From: Xiphydria camelus
Taxonomy: Eukaryota > Arthropoda > Insecta > Hymenoptera > Xiphydriidae
Assembly (NCBI GenBank): GCA_963678675.1
Contig: OY783199.1
Location: forward strand, 12,762,708 to 12,826,707
Direction of reading: 5' to 3'
Length of the DNA stretch: 64,000 bases
Part shown: piece by piece, positions 10,953-22,659 of the stretch
How the letters are laid out: each line of letters opens with the position of its first letter
Numbering within the stretch: position 1 is the stretch's first letter
Translations under genes and position numbers: made by a program
The notes under the pieces: model-generated
What the model was told of the DNA's origin: nothing
The model's input: only the letters and a program-made list of their open reading frames with translations
The model's database searches: none

Positions 10953-12432
10953 GCAGCACTGTTTCGCTGCTACTAGTAGCGCTACTCACGCTTCGGCGCG
11001 CCATGCGAAAACCTCAATTGAAGTTTTGATATCACCCATGGCGGTCACGAAAAGTAGCGCTACTCGTATATATAGTAATATTAGAAATTCAAATCACGAC
11101 CACAAAATACAGGTGTAGCACCTCATTGTGGAGCTTCGGAGAAGTTGCGCAAGGGAGAATCAATCCTTTTAAATGGTAAAGACCAATCATATCAAATACA
11201 TTTGCGACCAGGTATGGGCGTTATAAAAAAAATGAATAATTGAATGACTAATAAATAAGATTAAATTTTCATTCATCATTCAAAATTGTTTGAATAACGA
11301 ATACGTTTTTATTCATCATTCAAATAATTTTGAATAACGAATAAATTTTCATTCATCATTCAAATAATTTTGAATAATGAATACATTTTCATTCATCATT
11401 CAGATAGTTTTGAATAACGAATACATTTGTATTCATCATTCAAATAATTTTGAATAACGAATACGCTTTCATTCATCATTCCGTCATTTTCACTAGCTTG
11501 CTTCACCGGGTAGACGATCAAGGTAAATTCGAGTTATCTAAAGGAGGTATACTAACAGAAAAAAAAAGTGTAGTATCTTTCCTTTATTGTCTATAGAATG
11601 ATTCCAAATCTATACGATAAATCTAATAGAGTCTAAATTCTCATACTACGGAATTACAAAAATATATCAAATTAATTCTTTGATGGCATTCAGATATACT
11701 ACGATACTATAATATAAAATAAATTATAAGAACAAAGAATTGGCATTGAACCACCACTAACATCATAATGATAGTTGTGGTTCAATGCCAATTCTTTGTT
11801 CTTATGATTTATTTTATATTATAGTATCGTAGCATATCTGAATACCATCAAAGAATTAATTTCATATATTTTTGTAATTCCGTGTAGTATAACAATTTAT
11901 ACTCCATTAGATTTATCGTATAGATTTGGAATCATTCTATAGGCACACACACACACACACAATAAAGGAAAGATATTACAATACATCTATACTAGCTCTT
12001 TTTTTTCTGTTAGTATACCTCCTTTAGATAACTCGAATTTACCTTGATGCTCTACTCGGTGAATAAAGAATCTTTGTTCTTATGATTTATTTTATATTAT
12101 TGATCGTCTACCCGGTGAAGCAAGCAAGTGAGAATGACAGAATGATGAATGAAAATTTATTCGTTCTTCAAAATTATTTGACTGATGAATGAAAATTGAT
12201 TCATTATTCAAAATAATTTGAATGATGAATGAAATTTTATTCGTTATTCAAAATTATTTGAATGATGAATGAAAATTTATTCGTTATTCAAAATTGTAAA
12301 ATGACCATTTAATATGATTGGTTTTCTGAAGTTCCACAAGGCGGCACTATATCTGCATTTTGTGGTCGCGAATTGTGAGTTTCACATGACGCCGAAGCGC
12401 TACTAACGCGCGTGAATAGCGCTACTACCCTA
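10953..12432. mobile_element. Foldback element with tandem-repeat arms, number 1
   Basis: An almost complete palindrome centred near 11765 (GGCATTGAACCACMACTA against its complement). Each arm contains an array of about 48-bp units built on TTTTCATTCATCATTCAAAT (11215-11490 and inverted at 12135-12298). The outer ends carry TAGCGCTACT motifs. Long inverted arms made of tandem units are the hallmark of FB elements of Drosophila. An (AC)n run occurs in the right arm only (11943-11960). Confidence 0.75.
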
Positions 12433-12469
12433 CTGGAAAAAGCAGTAGGGTTCTTATCAGGACCTGTAG

Positions 12470-14893
12470 TCCGGTCATATCATACATCCAACCTTGCAAT
12501 AATTAGGGTAAACCTAATTTTTTTATATGTTGTTAGGATCCACCTGGGTTGTATAAATCCAGATTTGCAACCCTGAAAAAGTTGTGCCACCTGAGATATA
12601 ACCAAAAAACTGCGATACTTTTGGACTTTTTTCTAAAGTAGATAAACTTTGCTACAATTTAAGCTCTAGCGGAGCTCGGTAGCTCTCGTAGTTGATGAGA
12701 TACAGCTTTGCAAAGATGACAATTTTTTTCTAAAACGGGCAAACTTTAGCTTACGCTCTACTTTCGAGTGAAATATTTTCAAAAGTACTAATCCTACATA
12801 AAAACTTCGAGAAATAAAATTTTAGAAAATTTAATAACCTTCCATTTAAAAAATGGCCAAAAACCAAAAAAGTCACAGTGAGATATCGATAGAGGCCTAA
12901 GGGGCGAGGGGAGCGGGATCAGGCAGGAGGGAAATAATTATTACATTGGACAACAGTGATTTTGTTACTTGAACCAGACCAGGTGATTCTTATAGATTTA
13001 TGTGGTCTAAAAACGAATTTGACTCTTAAATTTGTGACGTTGGTCAGGATTTCGAGATACTTGAGGTTAAATATACGAAAATGGGCGATTTTGGCCATAT
13101 TCACGGCTCTATTACAATGAAACTAAACAATTTTTCTTAATTGCACTTGTGTCGTTTTTAAACTTTTCAATACATTACTTAATTATTCCTAAACGATTTT
13201 ACAAAGCCAAATTTCAATACAAGTCGATCATGTAGGTCCACCGCACCACGCGTCTGAAACATTGAGGTCATATTCACGGCTCTATTACAATGAAACTAAA
13301 AAATGTTTCTTCATTGCACTTACAGCATTTGAAAGTATCATTTTTGAACTTTTCAATACATTACTTTATTGTTCCTAAACGATTTCACAAAGCCAAATTT
13401 CAGTACGAAAAGTCGATCATGTAGATCCACCGCACCACGCGTCTGATACATTTAGGCCATATGCACGGCTCTATTACAATGAAACTAAAAAATGTTTCTT
13501 CATTGCACTTACAGCATTTGAAAGTGTCATTTTTGAACTTTTCAATGCATTACTTGATTGTTCCTAAACGATTTTATAAAGCCAAATTTCTGTACGACAA
13601 GTCTATTGTTCAGATTCATTTAGGCGTGTGGCGCGGTGAACCCGCACGATCGACTTGTACTAAAACTTAGCTTTATACAATCGTTTAAAAATAATCAAGC
13701 AATGGTCTGGAAAATTAAAAAATGACACTTTCAAATGCTCTAAGTGCAATTAAGAAAAATTTGTTAGTTTCATTGTAATAGAGCCGTGCATATGGCCTAA
13801 ATGTATCAGACGCGTGGTGCGGTGGACCTACATGATCGACTTTTCGTACTGAAATTTGGCTTTGTGAAATCGTTTAGGAACAATCAAGTAATGTATTGAA
13901 AAGTTCAAAAATGATACTTTGAAATGCTGTAAGTGCAATTAAGAAACATTTTTTAGTTTCATTGTAATAGAGCCGTGAATATGGCCTAAATGTATCAGAC
14001 GCGTGGTACGGTGGACCCACATGAACGACTTGTACTGAAATTTGGCTTTGTAAAATCGTTTAGGAACAATCAAGTAATGTATTGAAAACTTCTTTTTCGT
14101 CTCACAACTTCCAACACACGTTCTCACCATTCAACCTCCTGCAACCACAAGTCCTGATTTACTAGAATAATATGTGCTTCTTAATAAACAGTTATAGTTT
14201 ATAACTCGCTCAACATACTCTGAAAACTCGAAATCAAATAATTTATTGATTTAATGATTGAACAAATTACAATTCTTGTGAATTTATTCACAAATAAAAT
14301 TTCAAGTCTCTACCTATATGCAGGATTGTATTCTGTATTGAAGTGCAGTTAAGAACAATTTTTTTAGTTTCATTGTAATAGACCCGTAAACATGGCCAAA
14401 ATCACCAGTTTTCATATATTTAATCTCAAGTATCTCGAAATCCTGCCCGAGCCCGCTTCACTCGCCTTAGGCCTCTATCGATCTCATTGTGACTTTTTTG
14501 GTTTTTGGCCATTTTTTAAATGGAAGGTAATTAAATTTTCTAAAGTTTTATTACTCGAAGTTTTTATGTAGGATTAGTACTTTTGAAAATATTTCACTCA
14601 AAAGTAGAGCGTAAGTTAAAGTTTAAATTGTAGCAAATTTTATCTACTTTAGAAAAGGTACGAGTGACTTTTTTCGTCAAAAGAGTTCCTTTTAGTGTCT
14701 TTTTGGCAAAGAATTGAAAAAAGTCCAAAAATATCGCGGTTTTTTGGCTATATCTGAAGTGGCACTACTTCTTCAGGGTTGCACAAATCTGGATTTATAC
14801 TACCCAGGTGGATCCTAACAACATATAAAAAAAATTAGGTTTACCCTAATTATTACAAGATTGGGCTCGTTCTTATGTACGATATGACTGGCC
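12470..14893. mobile_element. Foldback element with tandem-repeat core, number 2
   Basis: The arms 12470-12903 and 14458-14893 are inverted copies (GTTGTTAGGATCCACCTGG and TTTTTATGTAGGATTAGTAC among others). The interior has about 190-bp units beginning CACGGCTCTATTACAATGAA: three forward (from about 13098, 13270 and 13462) and three inverted (to about 13800, 13985 and 14090). Short open frames here are by-products of the repeats. A separate repeat interrupts it at 14092-14323. Confidence 0.75.
14092..14323 (-). repeat. Dispersed repeat, inverted copy at 23181-23416
   Basis: The sequence from TTCGTCTCACAACTTCCAAC to the CTACCTATATGCAGG end is repeated in inverted orientation at 23181-23416 with few differences. 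It interrupts a unit of the surrounding foldback element, so it inserted later. No TIRs or coding capacity are visible. Confidence 0.7.
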
Positions 14894-14905
14894 TACTGAT
14901 CTGGC

Positions 14906-17703
14906 TTAAGGGGTAAGGCCACCATGGAACTTTTCAAAAATCGATTTTTTTTTTATTAGCTTAAAACCTTCCTTAAACCCTCAAGAATAAGAAAAAAAAG
15001 GTTTCGTAGTCAAAAAAAATTTCGAATCGGTCGTTTACGTCAATTTACAGAGACGCCGCGCGGCGCATTAACACTTAGCGCCATAGCCAACTATACGGTT
15101 TCCACCGCGCTCGGGCGAGCCAAACTACATTGAATAGGGAGATCTCCCCGATTAGTGGGCTAACTGTTAATTAAATGCATGTTGAGACGTATTATCGGAG
15201 TTGAGGCTCGTGTCATTAGCAGTACTATTCGGCCATTTATTTTATGTAAAGTCATTCTAGCTGTCAGACGGACGCCGCGTGCGTGATTTTGCTTCGTGTT
15301 TCATCAGTTTATCTTTTTACTACGAGTTACTGAAATTAGTGAATAAAATGTGTGATAAATCGAAATATGGTGGCTATAAAGCTAAACGAGGTGGAAGAAG
15401 TTTGTTTAAAAAGCCGTCTATGTCACGAAAGCGACCTGCAAACCGTTATGAAGCGGAGGCACTCGATTCCTCCGAAAGCGTCGGCACGTCCGCTAGGAAA
15501 TTGAAGCTAAGTGGCGATGCTCGTAATATCGAAGTTGATGCATCGTTCGGTTATCGTTTCATCAATTTTGTGGCTGTTTTTTCAACAATTTCGTCAGTAG
15601 TGAAGTGTAAAATATGCGACTCAGGCGTCACATTTACTGAAAGTAGTATACGCGGACTTGGTTTTAAAATAGTTCTATCTTGTGAAAAGTGTGCGAAAAC
15701 TGAAATTCCAAATTGTCCACTCATCAATAACAAAGCATATGACATCAATAGAAGAATTATTATAGCCAGGCGACTGCTTGGAGTAGGTTTACACGGAATG
15801 AAGAAGTTCTGTGCTTTTATGGAACTTCCTCGGCCAATATTTCACTCATTTTATGATAAAGTAGTCAACATTATTTGTGATGCTACTGAACGCGTTTCCA
15901 AGGCTAGCATGGAAAATGCAGTAAAAATAGAAAAAGAAGAAAATGCAAGAAAAGGTTTACCAAATGAATTGATAGTATCAGGAGACGGTTCGTGGAAAAA
16001 GCGGGGATTTTCATCATTGTTCGGTTTGGTGTCTTCGATCGGATGGAATACTGGGAAAGTAATCGATATAATTATAAAATCCAGTTACTGCAAGGCGTGC
16101 GAATATTGGAGAAAAATAAATGATACTGCAGAGTATGATGAGTGGCTTGAAATACATCAAAATGATTGTCAAATAAATCACACGGGGTCGGCTGGTAAAA
16201 TGGAGGTAGATGCAGTTATCGAAATGTTTCAGCGCTCTGAAACTTTATATCAAGTAAAATACGGCAGTTACATTGGAGATGGCGATAGTAAAACCTTTAC
16301 AGGTCTTTTGAAGTCTGAACCATATGAAAGCTTTGTTATACATAAAAAAGAATGCATCGATCACGTGCAGAAAAGAATGGGCACTAGACTAAGAAATTTA
16401 AAAAAGAACGTACGCGGTCTCGGCGGAAAAGGAAAATTAACAAATAAACTTGTCGACGAGCTCTCAATTTATTATGGTTTGGCTATTCGCAGAAATCACG
16501 ACTCTGTGGAAAAAATGAGAAATGAAATTTGGGCGACGTTATATCACAAGCTGTCAACGAATGAAAATCCTCAACACAGCAAGTGTCCAGCTGGTGAAAA
16601 TTCATGGTGTTCGTGGCAAAAGGCAAAAGCCACCAATACATCAATTAGTACTTTTTTACACAAGCCGGCTCTATCGAAAACAGTTTTCGACGCAATTAAA
16701 CCAATCTACGAAGAGTTGAGCAGCGACGACCTTCTAAATCGATGCTTAGGTGGTTTTACGCAAAATAGCAATGAAAGTTTCAACGCAACGGTGTGGTCAA
16801 TGTCCCCAAAATCTACGTCAAGCGGAAAAACCGTACTGGATATTGCTGGGAATCTTGCCGTGTGCACTTTCAACGATGGAATTTGTAGTATAATGCAAGT
16901 TATACGACAGTTGGACATGACAGTTGGAAGGAATTGCTACAATTTCTGCGTTGAGGCGGACGAACTCCGCGTCGATTTTTCGAACCGATCGCTGACTGAG
17001 GCTGCAAAAACAGCTCGAATTGCCGCAAAATCAGCCAGAAAAGAAGAAGAAGAACTCAACATTAACATAGAAGGCCAACTATACGGTGCAGGCATCGCGG
17101 ATTAAAGGTATACTATAATTTTCGACCGTAAAATGTTACTTAAAACTTTAAACGCGTTTTTCTCAGAACACGAAATTTCAAATCGGGCGAACCGATAGCG
17201 GCTACAAATCTTTATCGATTGCCTTGCAATTTTGAGGGTATCTTTATACCTATATAATCTAATAGACCACGTAGGGGTTTTTCGATAAGTTGTAAACTTT
17301 TTGTTTTATAAACGATTATGTATGAAATTCTTATGCGAAAACGTGAACTTTTCTTTTATATACTCACCATTTCTCGAAAAATCAATATTTTCAAAATCCC
17401 CTACGTGGTCTATTAGTTTATGATATATATTAAAGAAAAATCTTTGGATTTTTGTTCTAGGTTCACGCTTGTGGGTACAGCCGGTTCGCCCGTTTTGGAC
17501 CTCCACAAAAAATTCATCGTAGAAACCGGACCCTGGAACGGCCATTTCTTAACCAAAAATTAAAAACAAAATATTTTTTAGTAGCTTTGAAGATACTTGA
17601 TAAAGTACTTTATAAGAAAATTCTATAGCTTTTACACTACTCCTAAAAAAAATGCACAAAATCGTCCTTCTTTCTTGACGCACATGGTGGCCTTACCCCT
17701 TAA
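14906..17703 (+). mobile_element. Kolobok-type DNA transposon, apparently complete
   Basis: The 17-bp perfect TIRs GGGGTAAGGCCACCATG (14910-14926 and inverted at 17683-17699) are flanked by TTAA at 14906-14909 and 17700-17703. The TTAA duplication is characteristic of Kolobok. One uninterrupted transposase gene lies inside. The related composite repeat near 6560 shows the matching empty site GCTTAACTGA (read inverted), which supports precise insertion at TTAA. Confidence 0.85.
15348..17105 (+). CDS. Kolobok/Mutator-like DDE transposase, intact
   Basis: A 585-residue transposase with no stop or frameshift. ATG 15348 is chosen; the open frame extends upstream, but there without an ATG. N-terminus: basic, then a four-Cys zinc-binding segment (CKICDSGV, then SCEKCAKT). 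Core: SGDGSWKKRGFSSLFG (Asp 213), a CKACEYW site, HTGSAGKMEVD, YIGDGDSKTF (Asp 311/313), IDHVQKRMGTRLR, and NSNESFNA (Glu 476), a plausible DDE triad. This matches the 'Mutator-like transposase' domain seen in many insect repeats. It sits between intact TIRs with TTAA duplications, so the copy may be young and active. Confidence 0.85.
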   Translation: MCDKSKYGGYKAKRGGRSLFKKPSMSRKRPANRYEAEALDSSESVGTSARKLKLSGDARNIEVDASFGYRFINFVAVFSTISSVVKCKICDSGVTFTESSIRGLGFKIVLSCEKCAKTEIPNCPLINNKAYDINRRIIIARRLLGVGLHGMKKFCAFMELPRPIFHSFYDKVVNIICDATERVSKASMENAVKIEKEENARKGLPNELIVSGDGSWKKRGFSSLFGLVSSIGWNTGKVIDIIIKSSYCKACEYWRKINDTAEYDEWLEIHQNDCQINHTGSAGKMEVDAVIEMFQRSETLYQVKYGSYIGDGDSKTFTGLLKSEPYESFVIHKKECIDHVQKRMGTRLRNLKKNVRGLGGKGKLTNKLVDELSIYYGLAIRRNHDSVEKMRNEIWATLYHKLSTNENPQHSKCPAGENSWCSWQKAKATNTSISTFLHKPALSKTVFDAIKPIYEELSSDDLLNRCLGGFTQNSNESFNATVWSMSPKSTSSGKTVLDIAGNLAVCTFNDGICSIMQVIRQLDMTVGRNCYNFCVEADELRVDFSNRSLTEAAKTARIAAKSARKEEEELNINIEGQLYGAGIAD

Positions 17704-18690
17704 CTGAGGAAGTAATCGAGCCGAGTAATCAGGTAACCCGATAGGGCTCCGATTGTACCTGTAACGCAAATGTGTCATAGTAATCTTACTAGGTAAACAT
17801 GACCGGATCCCGGCAAATTATTTAGAACAATTGCGTTGTACAATAACCGAGTAGAAAACCGAAATAGATATTTCTACTTATCAATGAGCTATTAAATATT
17901 GTTATTGTGAAGTAAAAAGAAAATTTAAAAAATGGTTGTGTATTTTCATACTCTACCGGAACTCGAACCTTCACTCTTTAGGACGAGCTGCTTCGATGGC
18001 TAAACTGGGAATGCTTTCGCACTCTACCAATTGAGCCACCGACTCTTCCGTAAATTGTTAAAAGTTTTGGTATATGAGTTAAAACATTCAATACGATATA
18101 TATTACTTAAGATATAAGGACTTTAATCCTTTACGGCATAATGAGTCGTTCAACGGTATATTGCGTCCAAGATATAATTTTTAAACAATGCGAAAAGACG
18201 TAATCCTGACGAGAACTCTACTGAACCACGCATTCAAGATAAAATTGTGAAACATGGCAAAAGGACGTGATCCCGATAAGGATCCGATTGTGTAATCCTA
18301 CTGAACTTTGCGTCCAAAATGAAATGTTAAAACAAGGTAAAAGGACGTGATTCTGACGAGGACCCGATGGTATAATATAACCCTACTGGATTTTGCGTCC
18401 AAAATAAAATTTTCAGACGGGGCAAAAATTACGTGATCCCGACGAGAACCCGATAATATAACCTTGCTGAACTTTGCGTTTAAAAGTACAATTGTTTGAT
18501 GAGGCAAAAAGAACATGCTCCTGTCGAGAATCTGATCATGCAAACCTTGTGAACTTTTACCTGATTTTATCCCGATAAGGATCTCATCGGGCACGCCTGA
18601 GTAGGTGGGCGGGCATGCCTTAGGAATACCCGGTCAAGTCCTTATGGGACATCGGGATAATTTCCAGTCGGGTAGTAGCGGTGAAACAGC
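17704..18690 (-). mobile_element. tRNA-headed composite repeat, copy 2
   Basis: Inverted relative to the copy at 5630-6572. It contains the same tail (17704-17930), a tRNA-like block with inverted B box (17958-17969) and A box (18027-18038), and about five tandem 80-bp units with GGACGTGATYCCGAYRAGG (18180-18560), and it ends at CAGTCGGG. It lacks the GTGTCAACCC hairpin insertion and most of the GT run found in copy 1. The Kolobok transposon inserted precisely at its TTAA edge. Confidence 0.7.
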
Positions 18691-19741
18691 ACTGCTAATT
18701 GTAAGTGACCTCGTGAAACATCATAAGCACAGTAGACTTCCGATAACTTTCCTCTTGTCCTTACGTGAATTTTTATTAAGGTAATTTCGTATTACCATCG
18801 TCAAGCTCATGTGATAGGTGTGAAAATGCACGTAAAGAAGAGTTTGAGTGATATAGGGTTGTGAATTCGGCTGAACTGTATCAATGCACATTTTGAACAC
18901 AGTTTTCTTAGTTTATCATCACATTAGTTACAATCTAGGGAGAATGCACTTCAATCAGTACCTACGTACTAGGGCAGTCCAATCGAATTTGCTGTAGTTA
19001 TTTTATCAAAATTTTTCTAATTTTCCTTTAAAAAACGATCTACTGTAATGTCTTAGAATTAAAAAAAAATTATAAAATAGTTGTTATCAAATATTTTCAA
19101 ACACTGTTCTCAGGTGTGTCTATAATCTCTCGAAAGAATTCACAAAATAATTTATGAACATTCTTTATAAAACGGTAATTATTTTTAACAAAAGATTTTT
19201 AAATATCCCTTTCTCAGAAATATGCATAATCGTCTCTGATAAAAGAGCACAAAATAATTTGTTAACATTCCTTAGGAAATGTTAAATTAGAGAAATGGAA
19301 TTTACCAATTATTTTTTTCAGAAATTCTCAGATTTTTTCATTCAAACTAAGATATCGATTTTTCTTAGAATTTCTCACTTTCTTATAACTTGTCAGAAAA
19401 ACTCAGATAATAATTTTTTGGAAGTTCTACTAACTGTATTTTTTCAAGACACCGAATAATTTTTCAAAATTTCTTGTAATTTTGTATAAACGTCAGAATT
19501 TATCACAATCACATGCGTTCGAGAAGCTCTAAATATTGGATAAGTTCTGAAAAATCTGGTGAAATATTTCTATCAGAGAACGGTACTTCTTATCGACAAC
19601 TTTTGTCGAGCTGTGTCCTATAGGGACCGTGCAAAAACTATAGAGGGAGTTGTAGCGTCGAAGCTTGCGCTACATCTGGCGATTATAAGAAGTTAAGGGA
19701 TACTTTTTAACACGGGGAACATAGGATAAGAAAAGTTAAAA
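18691..19741. other. AT-rich intronic stretch
   Basis: Many loosely repeated AT-rich words (TTCTCAGAAA, AAAATTTTTC) with no clear unit, no TIRs and no coding frame. Confidence 0.4.
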
Positions 19742-19966
19742 ATGTTAGAAATAATAAAGCACGGATTTTTGCCAATACAAAATACCCCCACTGAAGGCCA
19801 AAATAAAAATAAAGGTGAAAAACTGTTTCATTCAGGTCATGTATTCAATGTTGAAGAGATAAATAATCCCGAAACACAAAAAGTAACCATAACCTCAAAG
19901 ATTGTAGCTCAGACCACAGTCTCAAAGGCTTATGACATTCGTTTATCACGCTTCCATGCCCGATGA
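19742..19966 (+). pseudogene. SWIM-type repeat protein fragment
   Basis: A 75-residue open frame containing KGEKLFHSGHVFNVEE and a following SKAYDIRLSR segment. It resembles the start of SWIM zinc-finger proteins common in insect repeats (pattern GEKLF, HV, then VSKAYKV). The Cys/His zinc-binding part is absent downstream, so it is a truncated relic at best. Confidence 0.35.
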
Positions 19967-20209
19967 ACGCTAGCAGTGGGGCATTTTCGCTAGCATTAGA
20001 CGGTTTTTCATGATTCCTGGCACTTCGACAATTTTTAATGCAACATACGTGATACGATGTACGCATACTGATATTAATTATTTTTCCAAATAATTAATAT
20101 TTCAATAATTAAAAATGTCTCCCATATGAACACTTGTAAAATGTTCTCCCAAAAATTCTAATTATTGCCCTCAGGTGGCGTAGCCATCGTCATGCACGGT
20201 CCCTATAGG

Positions 20210-20625
20210 CGTGTGTTTATAGTAATATACAAAGTGTCCCAGGGAATACACACCAGCGTAGCACGTTGCATATCGGTTGGCGCCTCCAATCCGCTGCGGT
20301 TTCCTGTAATTCGGTAATAATACCGACAGCTCAGACACGAACCAAATAGACGTTTCAGTACGAAAAACATCGGTTATCTCAATAGTGGTGAATGTGACAG
20401 ACGCTCTGATAGATAGTTTGATAATCGTTTGAATTTTTTTCGAATAATCCACTTTATCAATCAATTTTTTATAGTGAACGGAACGTCTATATGGTTCGTG
20501 TCTGGGCTGTCGGTATTACCACCGAATTACAGGAAACCGCAGCAGATCGGAGGCGCCAACCGATATGCAACGTAGGTACTACGCTGGCGTGTATTCCCTG
20601 GGACACTTTGTATAACATAATATAA
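20210..20625. mobile_element. Palindromic MITE with GTGTCCCAGGGAATACAC ends
   Basis: CAAAGTGTCCCAGGGAATAC near 20229 and its complement near 20595 bound inverted arms that share TATCGGTTGGCGCCTCCAAT and ATACCGACAGCTCAGACACG. A related arm lies at 48840-49045. Non-coding. Confidence 0.75.
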
Positions 20626-21595
20626 CGGAGACCTCTATGTTGTCTTAGGGAAAAAATGGCAGACAAAACCACTCAAGCAAAAATCAAACAAAATAGTGGA
20701 AATCTTCAATTGTAAGAGCGCGTTCTTATATATCTTCCTCCTTTTTTTTTATTTAAGCCGGTTTCACGTTATTAACTAAATGTTCAGAACTCTTTATTTT
20801 ATATAATTTTTTTTTCATTTACGGGATTCTCAATTGAAAAAGACTTGTTACGTGCCTCCTATGACGTATTCAGGAGATTCGACTCTCGTGCCAAGTTGAG
20901 ACTGAAATCGAAAGAGTGAGTATTCAGAGTACCCTTTACTGGAAATATCGCTCAAAGGCACGTACTTCAAACTTTAAACAATTTACACTCTTCATCAAAT
21001 TTTAAATTTTTTACAGAGTGTAATGAATGATATACGCAATTGTGAGAATAAACAAATGTTTAGTAAGTATGGGTGGTATCTATTTAAAAAGCCCAACAAA
21101 AACTGCTTGCCGCGTTTCGCCTCCCCCCTTTCCCCCAAAAAAAATATCTTCGGAAATGTATCCACTCCAAATCGTGGCGATAATAACCCTGACAAAAATC
21201 GAATGACGTGTTTCGTCCAGTCTCCCCTAAAAAGCATTGATATCCGAATGTAGTGCCAAGTACCTACAATACCTACTACGTATTTCTCAGGATGGGAGAG
21301 ATAGAAGATGCGAGAGTACGGACGAACAATCACTCTGTATAATAAAACGTAAGAAAAGGGACCGATATCGATATGACAAATTACTATACCAAAGCAGGCT
21401 ACCAATGTTAAAAATCGGCGGATCCGTGCCTGCAGAAATTACTCTTAAATGCACATATTACAATTGTAGGAGGGGTAATACGCACAGAGCACGAATGGAC
21501 TATAACTAGAGTTTATTCGTGATATGTGGGAGTACATGTGGTGATGGTGTGAGTGTGCAGATGCGAGGAAAGAGATCCCAGGAGGGGCGACACAC
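20626..21595. other. Unassigned intronic sequence
   Basis: Open frames at 20995-21405 (minus) and 21237-21509 (plus) show no recognisable motif. Nothing else supportable is seen. Confidence 0.4.
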
Positions 21596-21735
21596 TGGAA
21601 TGCCCATACACGGTGAGGCATAACTGTCACATTTGCACGAAGAGCCAATGCGTGCGTACAAATGCGTGCGTGCAAATGCGACCGTTTGTGGTACAAAACT
21701 GATGACTCTGTCAGGTCTAGGCATGTGGCGCGACG
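21596..21735 (-). repeat. GC-rich repeat, inverted copy at 29465-29590
   Basis: CCCATACACGGTGAGGCATA through GGTCTAGGCATGTGGCGC matches, inverted, the block around 29465-29590. Both contain TGCACGAAGAGCCAATGCG. This copy has an internal duplication of the TGCGTGCG word. Confidence 0.7.
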
Positions 21736-21756
21736 AGATCTCCCGAGTCGAAATCC

Positions 21757-21866
21757 GAGAACTGAAAAAGTCCTAACAGAACTGAAAGAGCACTGAAAAA
21801 GTCCTGACAGAACTGAAAGAGCACTGAAAAAGCCCTGACAGAACTGAAAGACCACTGAAATAGCCA
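21757..21866. repeat. Minisatellite, about 31-bp units
   Basis: About 3.5 units of AGTCCTGACAGAACTGAAAG followed by AGCACTGAAAA. Related words reappear at 25330-25400 and in the 25215-25545 palindrome. Confidence 0.85.
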
Positions 21867-21979
21867 TGCTACCTCTGAATGTCCCCACCTCTCTCAAAAC
21901 GTAGCCATGAAATAGCACTGAAAGGCCTGACTTAGCGTTGAAAAAGATCTTAAAGTCCTGAAATTGTCCTCTCCACTTA

Positions 21980-22150
21980 CAGAGGACTTAGAAAATTTTC
22001 GACCGTTGCGCTCGATAGACTTAGAAAATTTTCGACTGTCGGACCCGATGAACTTAGAAAATTTTCGACTGTCGCGCTCGATGGACTTAGAAAATTTTCG
22101 ACTGTTGCGCTCGATGGACTTAACAAATTTTCGACTGGTACGCTCATTAG
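21980..22150. repeat. 33-bp minisatellite, five units
   Basis: GACTTAGAAAATTTTCGACY starts recur exactly every 33 bases (CTTA at 21987, 22020, 22053, 22086 and 22119). The unit is a multiple of three, so both strands stay open: DLENFRLLRSM-like units on plus (21964-22203) and RKFSKSIERDS-like units on minus (21894-22211). No evidence for translation. Confidence 0.9.
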
Positions 22151-22203
22151 CTATAGGTACATTAATTACTGAAATATTTATGGTAGACAGTAATACAAAA
22201 TAA

Positions 22204-22658
22204 ACAGCCACAGATAGACATGAACTAAAATTTTATATTTTTAATGAAAAAAATTACAATGAATTACAATTTATTCTAATTCTTTATCATTAGTTGGTAT
22301 TGATACATATGACTGGCCACTGATCGTAATTTGAAGACATGGAGCTTGTATTAGATTTATCGGGATAACTTTTATATTATTTATTGTATGACATTTGATT
22401 TCCGTCAACTTCAAACATGCCATCGCAAATGATTTCTCGAATAATTACCAAATGTGAATACTCACAATTGCAATTATTATGTCTACCTACACCGATTACT
22501 GATTAGTTTTAAATAATATTCTACGATTCCATATTTCATCTGATTATCAGCCATGTCAAAGTATTGTATTGCAGATGAAGATGTCTGTAAAACTTTTCCA
22601 TACTGTGCAGCCATATACAATTTTTTTTTCAGCAATCTCAAATATTTCCACATTGTAC
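22204..22658. other. Unassigned AT-rich intronic sequence
   Basis: No open frame, TIR or tandem unit identified. Confidence 0.4.
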
Positions 22659-22659
22659 A

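Noticed and set aside
11215..11490. CRISPR-like array of 48-bp units
   Set aside because: Units have no unique spacers, are AT-rich and mirrored in a foldback element; the genome is eukaryotic.
21445..21918. 157-aa minus-strand frame
   Set aside because: It is made of the 31-bp minisatellite and a dispersed GC-rich repeat.
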